Below are positions 1-5,071 of a DNA stretch of 6,208 nucleotides, one piece after another (within the stretch, counting starts at the first letter, position 1; the number at the start of each line of letters is the position of its first letter). The position numbers were made by a program, and so were the translations under genes. The notes below the pieces were generated by a model. It was given only the letters and a program-made list of their open reading frames with translations, made no database searches and was not told where the DNA came from. The DNA lies in the NCBI GenBank assembly GCA_050050615.1, contig JASFTV010000215.1, positions 1 through 6,208 on the forward strand, given 5' to 3'. The DNA is from JASFTV01 sp050050615. GTDB taxonomy: Bacteria > Desulfobacterota > DSM-4660 > Desulfatiglandales > HGW-15.

Positions 1-3
1 TAA

Positions 4-46
4 CGGCCGTTCGACGTGCTCACGGCCCTGAGTAAAGTCGAAGGGC
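4..46. repeat. Short palindromic intergenic repeat (CGTTCGAC...GTCGAAGGG type)
   Basis: This stretch has nested inverted repeats. GGCCGT (5-10) pairs with ACGGCC (22-27), and TTCGAC (10-15) pairs with GTCGAA (37-42), with CTGAG in between. The wording resembles a family of short intergenic palindromes built from CGTTCG, CTGAG and GTCGAAGGG that is scattered through many environmental bacterial genomes. That family match is from memory and was not searched. No coding frame crosses it convincingly, and it lies at the window edge, so it may extend further left. Confidence 0.45.
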
Positions 47-321
47 ACCAAATTTTTGCCAGTCGCCCCGGAGCAGCCCCATAAGAGCCGCTTTCAAGCG
101 AAGGTAGGCTTCTGTGCCTGCCCGCTTCGCCTGCCCGTCCCGGGCCGGGATGGGCCGGGGAGCGCTCGCGCTGGCGGGCGGGCCTGCCCGGGGGGCACCT
201 ATTGATGTTATGGGGGCGTGAAAGGAGCCCCTTGCAAAATTGAGTTGCGGATCTGAGAGACCAACGCCGACGGCCCCCGGTCGTCATTGTCATTTGGATA
301 AGTTATTTGCGTTACAACAGA
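47..321. other. GC-rich gene-free region
   Basis: I see no gene here on either strand. It lies downstream of the AI-2E-family gene. From about 110 to 200 it is very GC-rich and internally repetitive: GCCTGCCCG occurs three times (116-124, 129-137, 182-190) and GGGCCGGG twice (142-149, 152-159). A 5-bp hairpin, GGGGC (213-217) with GCCCC (227-231), has no T-run on either strand, so it is not a convincing terminator. No tRNA or known riboswitch motif was recognised. It may be decayed repeat sequence. Confidence 0.5.
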
Positions 322-1383
322 CTAGACCGTGGTCTCTTTATATTCGAGTCGATAAATCTCTGCCAAGGTGAGGAAGATCGTGATGATCAGCGGGCCGTAA
401 ATGATGCCCAGAATCCCGAACAACTTCATACCCCCAATGATACCGATAAAGACGAGAATGGGATTCATGCGCATCTCTTTCCCGATAAGACGAGGTTTGA
501 TCAGATATTCCATGATTGAGCTGTAGCATGCGTTGTAGGCCAGATAGCCGAGCGCAATGCCCTGTTTCCCCTGCAACAGCAAAATGAACGTTGCTGGAAT
601 AAAGACGATCGAGGCGCCGATGATGGGAAGGAAGGCCATGAAACCGATGACCGTGCCCCAGAGAAAGGGGGAGCCAAGGTCGAAGATGACAAACCCGACG
701 CCACCCAAAATGCCCTGAATGGCCGCATTCACGCCGTTCCCAAAGATTATGGCCCTCGCCATCTCCCGGAACTTGTTAACAACGAGATTCTGCTGTCCGA
801 TAGGGAAGGGGAGGAGGTCGGATATGTAATTCTTTAGGCGTTCCCCATCTTTTAGAATGTAGTAGATAACCAGCATCATCAAAAAGAAGTGTATCAGAAA
901 GCTCATGAGATTCGATGCCACGGAGCTGATCTGCCTTGAGAGATAGAGCCCAACATTCTTGCCGACAGAAGCAGCCAGCGTTTCAATCGTTTTCGGGTCT
1001 AATTCAAACCCTAGAAGTTCTTGTGCTTTCCTGATTCGCTGGGCCCAGATGGAATCGCCGTGAAGAGCTTCTTGTATTTTGCTCATGGAGACGGCACTTC
1101 GCGTCCGCCCGTAAAAGTCGAGGGCCTCGTTCGAGAGCGTTCCCACAAAGCTTCCAATGAGAACCACAAGTACGACAAATATGATAAGGCACATGAAGAG
1201 GGAGGCGGTTTGCTCATGTTCCTTGAACAGCTTTCTTACACGGGTGTACAGGGGGTAGGAGGCGCTTGCTATAAAGAGAGCCAGGATAATGGCGGAAATA
1301 TAGGTCCAGAAAAGCCGCAAGACCAGAATGACGGAACCGAGAAGAACGACAAGGAATATTTTTCCGATAGAGCTTCTTAACAT
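322..1383 (-). CDS. AI-2E family transporter (multipass membrane protein)
   Basis: This 353-aa protein belongs to the AI-2E/PerM-like family of inner-membrane proteins. The family is named for TqsA, linked to autoinducer-2 export in E. coli, but most members have no assigned substrate. The layout is typical: two hydrophobic segments at about 7-40, one at 60-82, a soluble helical stretch at 85-155, then membrane segments at about 157-176, 212-235, 238-270 and 303-340. Family signatures are YYILKDGERLKNYI (174-187) after a membrane helix, the GFMAFLPIIGASIVFIPA region (247-264), and IKPRLIGKEMRMNPILVFIG (295-314) followed by GG.KLFGILGIIYGPL. The length is normal and no key region is missing. 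The ATG lies just downstream of a strong promoter. The Shine-Dalgarno is weak (AGGG about 10 nt upstream). The stop codon sits in a short palindrome. The specific substrate cannot be read from the sequence. Confidence 0.92.
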   Translation of the reverse strand: MLRSSIGKIFLVVLLGSVILVLRLFWTYISAIILALFIASASYPLYTRVRKLFKEHEQTASLFMCLIIFVVLVVLIGSFVGTLSNEALDFYGRTRSAVSMSKIQEALHGDSIWAQRIRKAQELLGFELDPKTIETLAASVGKNVGLYLSRQISSVASNLMSFLIHFFLMMLVIYYILKDGERLKNYISDLLPFPIGQQNLVVNKFREMARAIIFGNGVNAAIQGILGGVGFVIFDLGSPFLWGTVIGFMAFLPIIGASIVFIPATFILLLQGKQGIALGYLAYNACYSSIMEYLIKPRLIGKEMRMNPILVFIGIIGGMKLFGILGIIYGPLIITIFLTLAEIYRLEYKETTV

Positions 1384-1408
1384 ATTTTCTTGACCCTAAA
1401 TTACCAAT

Positions 1409-1437
1409 AATATAGAGAAACACGGTTATTTAGTCAA
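1409..1437 (-). promoter_or_regulatory. Sigma-70 promoter of the AI-2E family gene
   Basis: On the minus strand, TTGACT (1437-1432) is separated by exactly 17 bp from TATATT (1414-1409). Each box matches the sigma-70 consensus at 5 of 6 positions. Transcription would start near 1402, giving a leader of about 20 nt before the ATG at 1383. It lies between the large palindrome (1474-1535) and the gene, so the gene is probably transcribed independently of the upstream secreted-protein gene. Confidence 0.65.
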
Positions 1438-1473
1438 AGCAATAATTCCAGGGATGGGGTCATGATGGGGAAT

Positions 1474-1535
1474 GGAGTCAAGTCTGCCCTTGACTCTTGA
1501 TAAAACCAGCAAGAGTCAAGGGCAGACTTGACCCC
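1474..1535. repeat. 62-bp compound palindrome (REP/MITE-like)
   Basis: Two 23-bp arms (1477-1499 and 1510-1532) are perfect reverse complements around a 10-bp loop. After one A-C mismatch the stem continues by 2 bp, giving 26 bp overall. Each arm is itself a small hairpin: GAGTCAAG (1475-1482) with CTTGACTC (1489-1496) around TCTGCC on the left, and GTCAAG/CTTGAC at the core of the right arm. It begins 6 nt after the stop codon of the secreted-protein gene. It lacks a T-run, so it is not a classical terminator, though it could stabilise the 3' end of that mRNA. The hairpin-within-hairpin form resembles REP-type or small non-autonomous transposable elements. Confidence 0.85.
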
Positions 1536-1541
1536 TTGTGG

Positions 1542-2708
1542 CTATTTCGGAGTCACCTGGACTTTAGGGTAGTCAAGCAATTGCACTGCCATGTAATCCA
1601 CGTCATTGCTGTTCTTCGGTGCCAAAAACAAGAGATCCAATTTGGTAGGGGTTGACAGATCCGGATTGTTGAATTCTATGGTAAAGCTGCCCGATGCCGC
1701 TGCTGAATCACCCATCCAGCTTATGATACTGGCAGCCGCCGTTTTTCGGCTCTTTCCTCCTTTATGGGTTGTATATATTAATTGAATCCAATCTGAAGAG
1801 AAATCCAGGCCGTGCTTCTTTCGTCGGACCTCAGCCCTGACTCTCCAGAAAGATAGGTCATCTTCGTTAATCCTTATATAACTGGTGCTGCCCAACTTGA
1901 AGCTTGCCTTTTCCCATCTCCGCTTTCCGGTGTTCTCAACGGCTAAGAGTTTAAGGCCCCAATTAGGACCAGACACGGTGTTAGGATTTTCTTTTGATAA
2001 AGTGGTTGTCTTCGATTCTGAAACGATAGGCTCCGATTTTCTTCCATCCTGCACCTTCTTGGGGCTCGGAGGTACCTTAACCGGAGGGGACTTTATGTTG
2101 GGGAGATTTATCTTGGGCGGAGGCAGACTTATTTTGGGCAAGTCTATCTTGGGTGGAGGGACCCTTATTTGAGACAGGTCTATCTTGGGTGGGGGGACAT
2201 TGATCTTGGGAAGGTCTATCTTGGCCGGGGGCGACGGTATCTTAGGATGAGGCAACACGGGTTTTGTTGCCCCCAGACGCGGCGCTGCTTCTTGCGAGGT
2301 TACCCGGGCATTGTCGAAGTCTTTTCCTGATATTTTATGAGTGGGATAGTTCCCACCCATGACTTTGTGGAGGGTAATCGTGATGGCCGAATATTGGGTT
2401 GCAGTTTGGGTCACGCTAAATGAATCGCCTTTGCTATATCTATATTTTTCAGGATTTCTGCCATAACGGGTTAATATGTAGTATTTTCCAGCTGCTACGT
2501 TAACGGTTTGGGTCTCTCCGTTCGAAACTTTAACGGCTCGCTTTGTCGGTCCTATCAACTTAACGAGGGCATCTTCGCCCGACTGATTGTCGAATGTAAT
2601 CGTGTTCGGATTGTCCTTTGCATAAATGCTCTGAGGAACTGCCCATAAATTCAAGGCAATAAAGAAGATAGACACGAGAAATTTCAACCCACAATTGCTT
2701 TGTCCCAT
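1542..2708 (-). CDS. Secreted protein of unknown function with proline-rich tandem repeats
   Basis: I do not recognise this 388-aa protein. It has a signal peptide: a hydrophobic core at about 8-24 and a signal peptidase I-type site IYA|KD after Ala30. Residues 33-120 look like a small beta-sandwich, with alternating hydrophobic residues and turns such as NQSGED, VSNGET and VAAGKYY. Residues 150-220 are proline-rich and built on four 12-residue units (160-207) of the form PPPKIDLPKIxV. A charged linker leads to a second beta-rich domain at about 245-388, rich in aromatic residues (SFW, DWIQLIYTTH, LDLLFLAPK). No cysteine remains after the signal peptide and there is no C-terminal anchor, so the protein is probably periplasmic or exported. 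The start is set by AAAGGAGG 6 nt before the ATG. The proline-rich part may be a rigid spacer between the two domains. Exact function cannot be assigned. Confidence 0.8.
   Translation of the reverse strand: MGQSNCGLKFLVSIFFIALNLWAVPQSIYAKDNPNTITFDNQSGEDALVKLIGPTKRAVKVSNGETQTVNVAAGKYYILTRYGRNPEKYRYSKGDSFSVTQTATQYSAITITLHKVMGGNYPTHKISGKDFDNARVTSQEAAPRLGATKPVLPHPKIPSPPAKIDLPKINVPPPKIDLSQIRVPPPKIDLPKISLPPPKINLPNIKSPPVKVPPSPKKVQDGRKSEPIVSESKTTTLSKENPNTVSGPNWGLKLLAVENTGKRRWEKASFKLGSTSYIRINEDDLSFWRVRAEVRRKKHGLDFSSDWIQLIYTTHKGGKSRKTAAASIISWMGDSAAASGSFTIEFNNPDLSTPTKLDLLFLAPKNSNDVDYMAVQLLDYPKVQVTPK
2088..2231 (-). repeat. Four 36-bp tandem units inside the secreted-protein gene
   Basis: These units encode residues 160-207 as four consecutive 12-residue repeats, variants of PPPKIDLPKI plus two residues. 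The DNA is similar as well: a core TCTATCTTGG or close variant recurs at 36-bp spacing on the plus strand. Divergence between units is moderate, which suggests an older expansion that is still prone to gain or loss of units. A partial unit (PPVKVPP) follows at the C-terminal side. Confidence 0.8.
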
Positions 2709-2714
2709 GATTTT

Positions 2715-2722
2715 CCTCCTTT
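2715..2722 (-). promoter_or_regulatory. Strong ribosome binding site of the secreted-protein gene
   Basis: AAAGGAGG on the minus strand ends 6 nt before the ATG at 2708, a full match to the anti-Shine-Dalgarno core at good spacing. It fixes the start of the 388-aa protein and argues against the overlapping longer frame that begins at 3018. Confidence 0.85.
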
Positions 2723-2740
2723 CCTGACAGCCATGGGAGA

Positions 2741-2805
2741 TCTGCCGAGTTCACTCGCCTTCGCGCGCACTCGACCCTCGTAGCCGAAGCGGCTACTTCG
2801 GCAGA
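2741..2805. other. Structured stem-loop element in the leader of the secreted-protein gene
   Basis: The outer arms TCTGCCGA (2741-2748) and TCGGCAGA (2798-2805) are perfect complements. Inside lies a perfect 7-bp hairpin, GTAGCCG (2780-2786) with CGGCTAC (2790-2796) around a 3-nt loop, which could alternatively refold as GCCGAAG/CTTCGGC. A GC-rich segment between 2750 and 2775 could form a third small stem. The element ends about 20 nt before the ribosome binding site, so it would sit in the mRNA leader if transcription starts upstream. It matches no riboswitch class I know; it could equally be a repeated DNA element. Confidence 0.5.
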
Positions 2806-3063
2806 GCAGGTTTGCCCGAGGCTCGACGCAAGGAGCTTCACCTTGGAGCCAGGGTAGCCGAGAAAGGTGTCCCCAATTTTTCTTAATGAAATGAAAACTT
2901 GATACTCCCAAAAGGCCGGAAACCGCCCCGTCAGGAGGAGGGCTTGCACGTTTTCAGAGAATACTTCATGAGGAACCCCCGGGGCGGAGGCTAGAGAAAT
3001 GGAAAGAAAAGCTTTCACCTGCTGAAATTTCTACTCAATGCCGTTGAAATGTCAAGATAAATG
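2806..3063. other. Intergenic region between lipoprotein and secreted-protein genes
   Basis: I see no supported gene here. A minus-strand frame opens at 3018 and runs into the secreted-protein gene in another frame, but it has no good ribosome binding site. CACCTT/AAGGTG (about 2839-2868) forms another possible stem. CCGCCCC (2923-2929) and GGGGCGG (2981-2987) form an inverted repeat 51 bp apart. The secreted-protein gene's promoter should lie here, perhaps in the AT-rich stretch 2874-2910, but I find no convincing pair of boxes. Confidence 0.5.
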
Positions 3064-3192
3064 CTATGGCGCCGGTCCCTCATGGTCACCGATTTCAATG
3101 ATCCTCGGTGTGACACTTCTATTGCCGGTTTGGCAGCTTGACACAAAGAGCGCCGCCAAAATCAATCCAAGAATTATGAGTTTTTTCACCAC
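3064..3192 (-). CDS. Small 42-aa lipoprotein of unknown function
   Basis: A short frame starting with GTG encodes an N-terminus with two lysines (residues 3-4), a hydrophobic run LIILGLILAALF, and the lipobox VSSC with the lipidation cysteine at residue 20. The mature peptide would be only 23 residues, starting CQTGNRSVTPRIIEIG and ending EGPAP before TAG. GGGAGG (3206-3201) lies 8 nt before the first of two adjacent in-frame GTG codons; the second GTG is an alternative start that loses one residue. The signal, lipobox and Shine-Dalgarno together make a real gene likely. The protein would be lipidated and anchored in a membrane. It recalls tiny lipoproteins such as entericidins in size only, not in sequence. 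It lies 355 bp upstream of the secreted-protein gene in the same orientation. Confidence 0.72.
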   Translation of the reverse strand: MVKKLIILGLILAALFVSSCQTGNRSVTPRIIEIGDHEGPAP

Positions 3193-3200
3193 TGCTTCCA

Positions 3201-3206
3201 CCTCCC
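3201..3206 (-). promoter_or_regulatory. Ribosome binding site of the small lipoprotein gene
   Basis: GGGAGG on the minus strand is spaced 8 nt from the GTG at 3192. It supports translation of a gene that would otherwise be dismissed because of its length and GTG start. Confidence 0.7.
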
Positions 3207-3467
3207 TGAAATATAAACATTTCACTTCTCTTGAGAAATGGGTCTGATACAGTTCATGGCATGCCCTGGAAAAAGGGTTAGCCTTTTGTTCCCGTTACTA
3301 GCAAAAAGTTAGCTATAATTTATGTTTTTTCAATCTTTATTGAAAAGAAAAACCATGGACCCTCCTCGTGGGACGGCCCGAGCAGGGCCGAAAGGGGTCA
3401 TGCTGCGCTTGCGGGAGGCTTGCCGCGAAGGCCCTAGACAAAGCCTTAGACAGGATTCCTCTAAGCC
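3207..3467. other. Intergenic region between selC terminator and lipoprotein gene
   Basis: No gene was found on either strand. The selC-proximal part (about 3361-3445) is GC-rich and contains the perfect hairpin CGGCCC (3374-3379) with GGGCCG (3385-3390). The part from 3295 to 3355 is AT-rich and may hold the lipoprotein promoter, but no clear -35/-10 pair is present. An imperfect hairpin at 3268-3292 (AAAGG with CCTTT, flanked by GGAA and TTCC) and a small palindrome TTCTC-GAGAA near 3226-3237 lie in what would be the lipoprotein leader. Confidence 0.5.
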
Positions 3468-3504
3468 AAAAAAAGCCCTCCAACTTTATTGTTACAGGGC
3501 CTTT
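3468..3504 (-). terminator. Intrinsic terminator of selC
   Basis: On the minus strand GCCCT (3500-3496) pairs with AGGGC (3479-3475), with an inner AAC/GTT helix in the loop, followed at once by seven T residues (3474-3468). A-rich sequence precedes the stem and can extend the pairing with the T-run. It lies 12 nt after the encoded CCA of the selenocysteine tRNA and should end that transcript. Confidence 0.75.
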
Positions 3505-3515
3505 TGAAATCTCTT

Positions 3516-3613
3516 TGGCGGAAGTGCATGGGAATCGAACCCACCTGCCAGGGTTTTAGCCCGGCACACCGGATTTGAAGTCCGGGAGCCCCACCAGTGA
3601 GCTAACCACTTCC
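3516..3613 (-). tRNA. selC: tRNA-Sec (selenocysteine, anticodon UCA)
   Basis: This is the UGA-decoding selenocysteine tRNA, charged by SerRS, converted by SelA and delivered by SelB. The transcript starts GGAAGTGG and ends CACTTCC-G-CCA, with CCA encoded (3518-3516). The anticodon loop CTTCAAA (3580-3574) carries UCA and sits on the perfect 5-bp stem CCGGA/TCCGG. The very long variable arm (TGCCGGG/CCCTGGCA, 3566-3546) and the extended acceptor are diagnostic of tRNA-Sec. The T-arm GTGGG-TTCGATT-CCCAT is normal. At 98 nt with CCA its length fits. One oddity: the eighth acceptor pair, which lengthens the helix in bacterial tRNA-Sec, is G against G here. The gene has its own promoter and terminator. 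Its presence implies the organism makes selenoproteins; none is encoded in this window. Confidence 0.97.
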
Positions 3614-3620
3614 GCTGTGT

Positions 3621-3649
3621 ATTCTAAACAGCAAGCCGTCTCGTGTCAA
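3621..3649 (-). promoter_or_regulatory. Near-consensus sigma-70 promoter of selC
   Basis: On the minus strand TTGACA (3649-3644, 6 of 6) is followed after exactly 17 bp by TAGAAT (3626-3621, 5 of 6). Only 7 nt (ACACAGC) separate the -10 box from G1 of the tRNA at 3613, so transcription should begin at or within about a nucleotide of the mature 5' end. The promoter lies in the 93-bp gap between asd and selC and makes selC independent of asd. Confidence 0.85.
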
Positions 3650-3706
3650 TGCAACGGCATGCCTCATAAACCGTGACCGCTTCTTTTCAGCGCAGATGTT
3701 GCCATC

Positions 3707-4822
3707 TCAGGCCAGGTGCTCAATGACAATTCTGAGAATCCTGCGAATCGGTTCCGCCGCGCCCCACAAGAGCTGATCCCCGCAGCTGAAAGCGGCCACA
3801 TATTCCGACCCCATGAGCATCTTGCGCAGTCGGCCAACAGGCACGGTCAGCCTCCCGTTAACGGCCGCAGGCGTCAGATGCTCCAGAGTCGACTCCTTAT
3901 CATTGGGCACAAGTTCTACCCAGTCGTTCGCTTTTTCAATAATCTCGGATATCTCATCAAGGGGCACATTCTTGTTGAGCTTGATGGTAAATCCCTGGCT
4001 GTGGCAACGCATCGCTCCGACACGCACGCATATCCCGTCCACTGGAATCATTTTCTTGTTTTGCAGTATCTTGTTCGATTCCACAGACCCTTTCCATTCT
4101 TCCCTGGTCTGCCCGTTTTCCATGGCGCTGTCGATCCAGGGAATCAGGCTTGCCGCCAGCGGAACCCCAAAATAATGCAGCGGAAAACTTGAGTTTCGTA
4201 GCTCTCGGGTGATCAGAGTGTCGATCTCAATCGCTGTGGAGGCCGGATCATCCACCGTGTCCCCGGATACCTTTCCGAGAACCACCATCTGTTTGACCAG
4301 TTCCTTCATGTAGTTCGCCCCGGCACCGGACGCAGCTTGATAGGTCATTGAAGAGATCCATTCGATGAGCCCTTTTTCATAAAGCCCGGCAAGGGCCATG
4401 AGCATCAAGGTCACCGTGCAGTTCCCGCCAATATAGGTTTTGACCCCGGAATAGAGCCCGCTGTCAATAACAGCTCTGTTGACAGGGTCGAGGACGATGA
4501 CGCTGTCCTCCGCCATCCGCAAGGCGGAGGCTGAATCAATCCAGTATCCCTGCCAATCTTTCTTGCGCATTTCAGGATAGACCCTTTTCGTATAGTCACC
4601 ACCCTGACAGGTGACCACGATATCCATTTCAGAAAGGGTCTGGGTGTCATAGGCATCTATCAAAGGGGGAATATCAAGACCTATCTCAGGGCCCATCCCC
4701 CCAATATTAGAGGTGGTAAAAAAGATGGGTTCAAAGCCATTGAAATCCTTTTCCTCGCACATCCGACCCATCAGCACGGAACCCACCATGCCTCTCCACC
4801 CCACAAATCCAATTCTAAGCAT
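3707..4822 (-). CDS. asd: Aspartate-semialdehyde dehydrogenase
   Basis: This cytoplasmic enzyme reduces L-aspartyl-4-phosphate to aspartate semialdehyde with NADPH. That is the second step of the aspartate pathway and the branch point to lysine/diaminopimelate, threonine and methionine. At 371 aa it is near the length of E. coli Asd, and the key residues keep E. coli numbering: nucleotide-binding GFVGWRGMVGSVL (5-17), catalytic Cys135 in GGNCTVTLML, Gln162 in YQAASGAGA, Glu241 in TREEWKG, Arg267 in CVRVGAMRCH and general base His274. It is therefore the enteric (gammaproteobacterial-like) subtype rather than the shorter Gram-positive or archaeal one. The ATG is right for the family because only three residues precede the glycine-rich beta strand. 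Upstream are AGAGG very close to the ATG and a G-run about 11 nt away. It is probably monocistronic, with sirtuin 250 bp upstream and selC 93 bp downstream. Confidence 0.97.
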   Translation of the reverse strand: MLRIGFVGWRGMVGSVLMGRMCEEKDFNGFEPIFFTTSNIGGMGPEIGLDIPPLIDAYDTQTLSEMDIVVTCQGGDYTKRVYPEMRKKDWQGYWIDSASALRMAEDSVIVLDPVNRAVIDSGLYSGVKTYIGGNCTVTLMLMALAGLYEKGLIEWISSMTYQAASGAGANYMKELVKQMVVLGKVSGDTVDDPASTAIEIDTLITRELRNSSFPLHYFGVPLAASLIPWIDSAMENGQTREEWKGSVESNKILQNKKMIPVDGICVRVGAMRCHSQGFTIKLNKNVPLDEISEIIEKANDWVELVPNDKESTLEHLTPAAVNGRLTVPVGRLRKMLMGSEYVAAFSCGDQLLWGAAEPIRRILRIVIEHLA

Positions 4823-4845
4823 GACCTCTATATCCCCCTATAAAG

Positions 4846-4873
4846 ATTCTATACAAACCTTATTGGTTCCCAA
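4846..4873 (-). promoter_or_regulatory. Possible sigma-70 promoter of asd
   Basis: On the minus strand TTGGGA (4873-4868, 4 of 6) lies 16 bp from TAGAAT (4851-4846, 5 of 6). Transcription would start near 4839 and give a leader of about 17 nt containing the G-run and AGAGG. The -35 is weak and the spacing slightly short, so this is tentative. Confidence 0.4.
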
Positions 4874-5071
4874 AATTCCGTATGGTCCCCGGGTGAGAAT
4901 AAGATCTCGAAAGCATAAGTATTCCAGAAAAATGTTTCAAGGAAAAAGATCAGGGACACATCTCGTCTCCAAGGGCCGCGTAAACAAAGATACAAATAGA
5001 TTCATTCCACAAGAGAGGGGTCGGGATGGCCGGGTTTACCCATAGCGCATAGTTATAAGCGGGATCTTTCG

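Noticed and set aside
1885..2172. 95-aa plus-strand frame with glycine-rich repeats
   Set aside because: The repeats are the antisense reading of the proline-rich tandem units of the secreted protein; it has no signal or ribosome binding site of its own.
2809..2831. Words typical of a c-di-GMP-I riboswitch (GGGCAAACC and GACGCAA)
   Set aside because: GGGCAAACC lies on the minus strand (2817-2809) and GACGCAA on the plus strand (2825-2831). A GEMM-I aptamer needs both on one strand in that order, so this is coincidence.
2560..3018. 152-aa minus-strand frame beginning near the hind end of the lipoprotein region
   Set aside because: It runs 149 bp into the secreted-protein gene in a different frame, has no good ribosome binding site, and passes through the nested stem-loops at 2741-2805. 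The secreted-protein start is fixed by AAAGGAGG. The open frame may reflect a repeat element.
3368..3559. Plus-strand frames of about 60 aa across the selC terminator and tRNA
   Set aside because: The frame reads through the antisense of the tRNA (a typical spurious ...GNRTHLPG... ending) and the terminator, with no ribosome binding site or recognisable domain.
3716..4192. 158-aa plus-strand frame opposite asd
   Set aside because: It is antisense to a clearly conserved enzyme with every catalytic residue in place; the frame is a shadow of asd codon usage.
4941..4970. Possible intrinsic terminator after the sirtuin gene
   Set aside because: The stem GG-GAC/GTC-CC has only 5 bp with a bulge, and the five-T run begins several bases away, so it is too weak to call. 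It lies about 100 bp past the stop codon.
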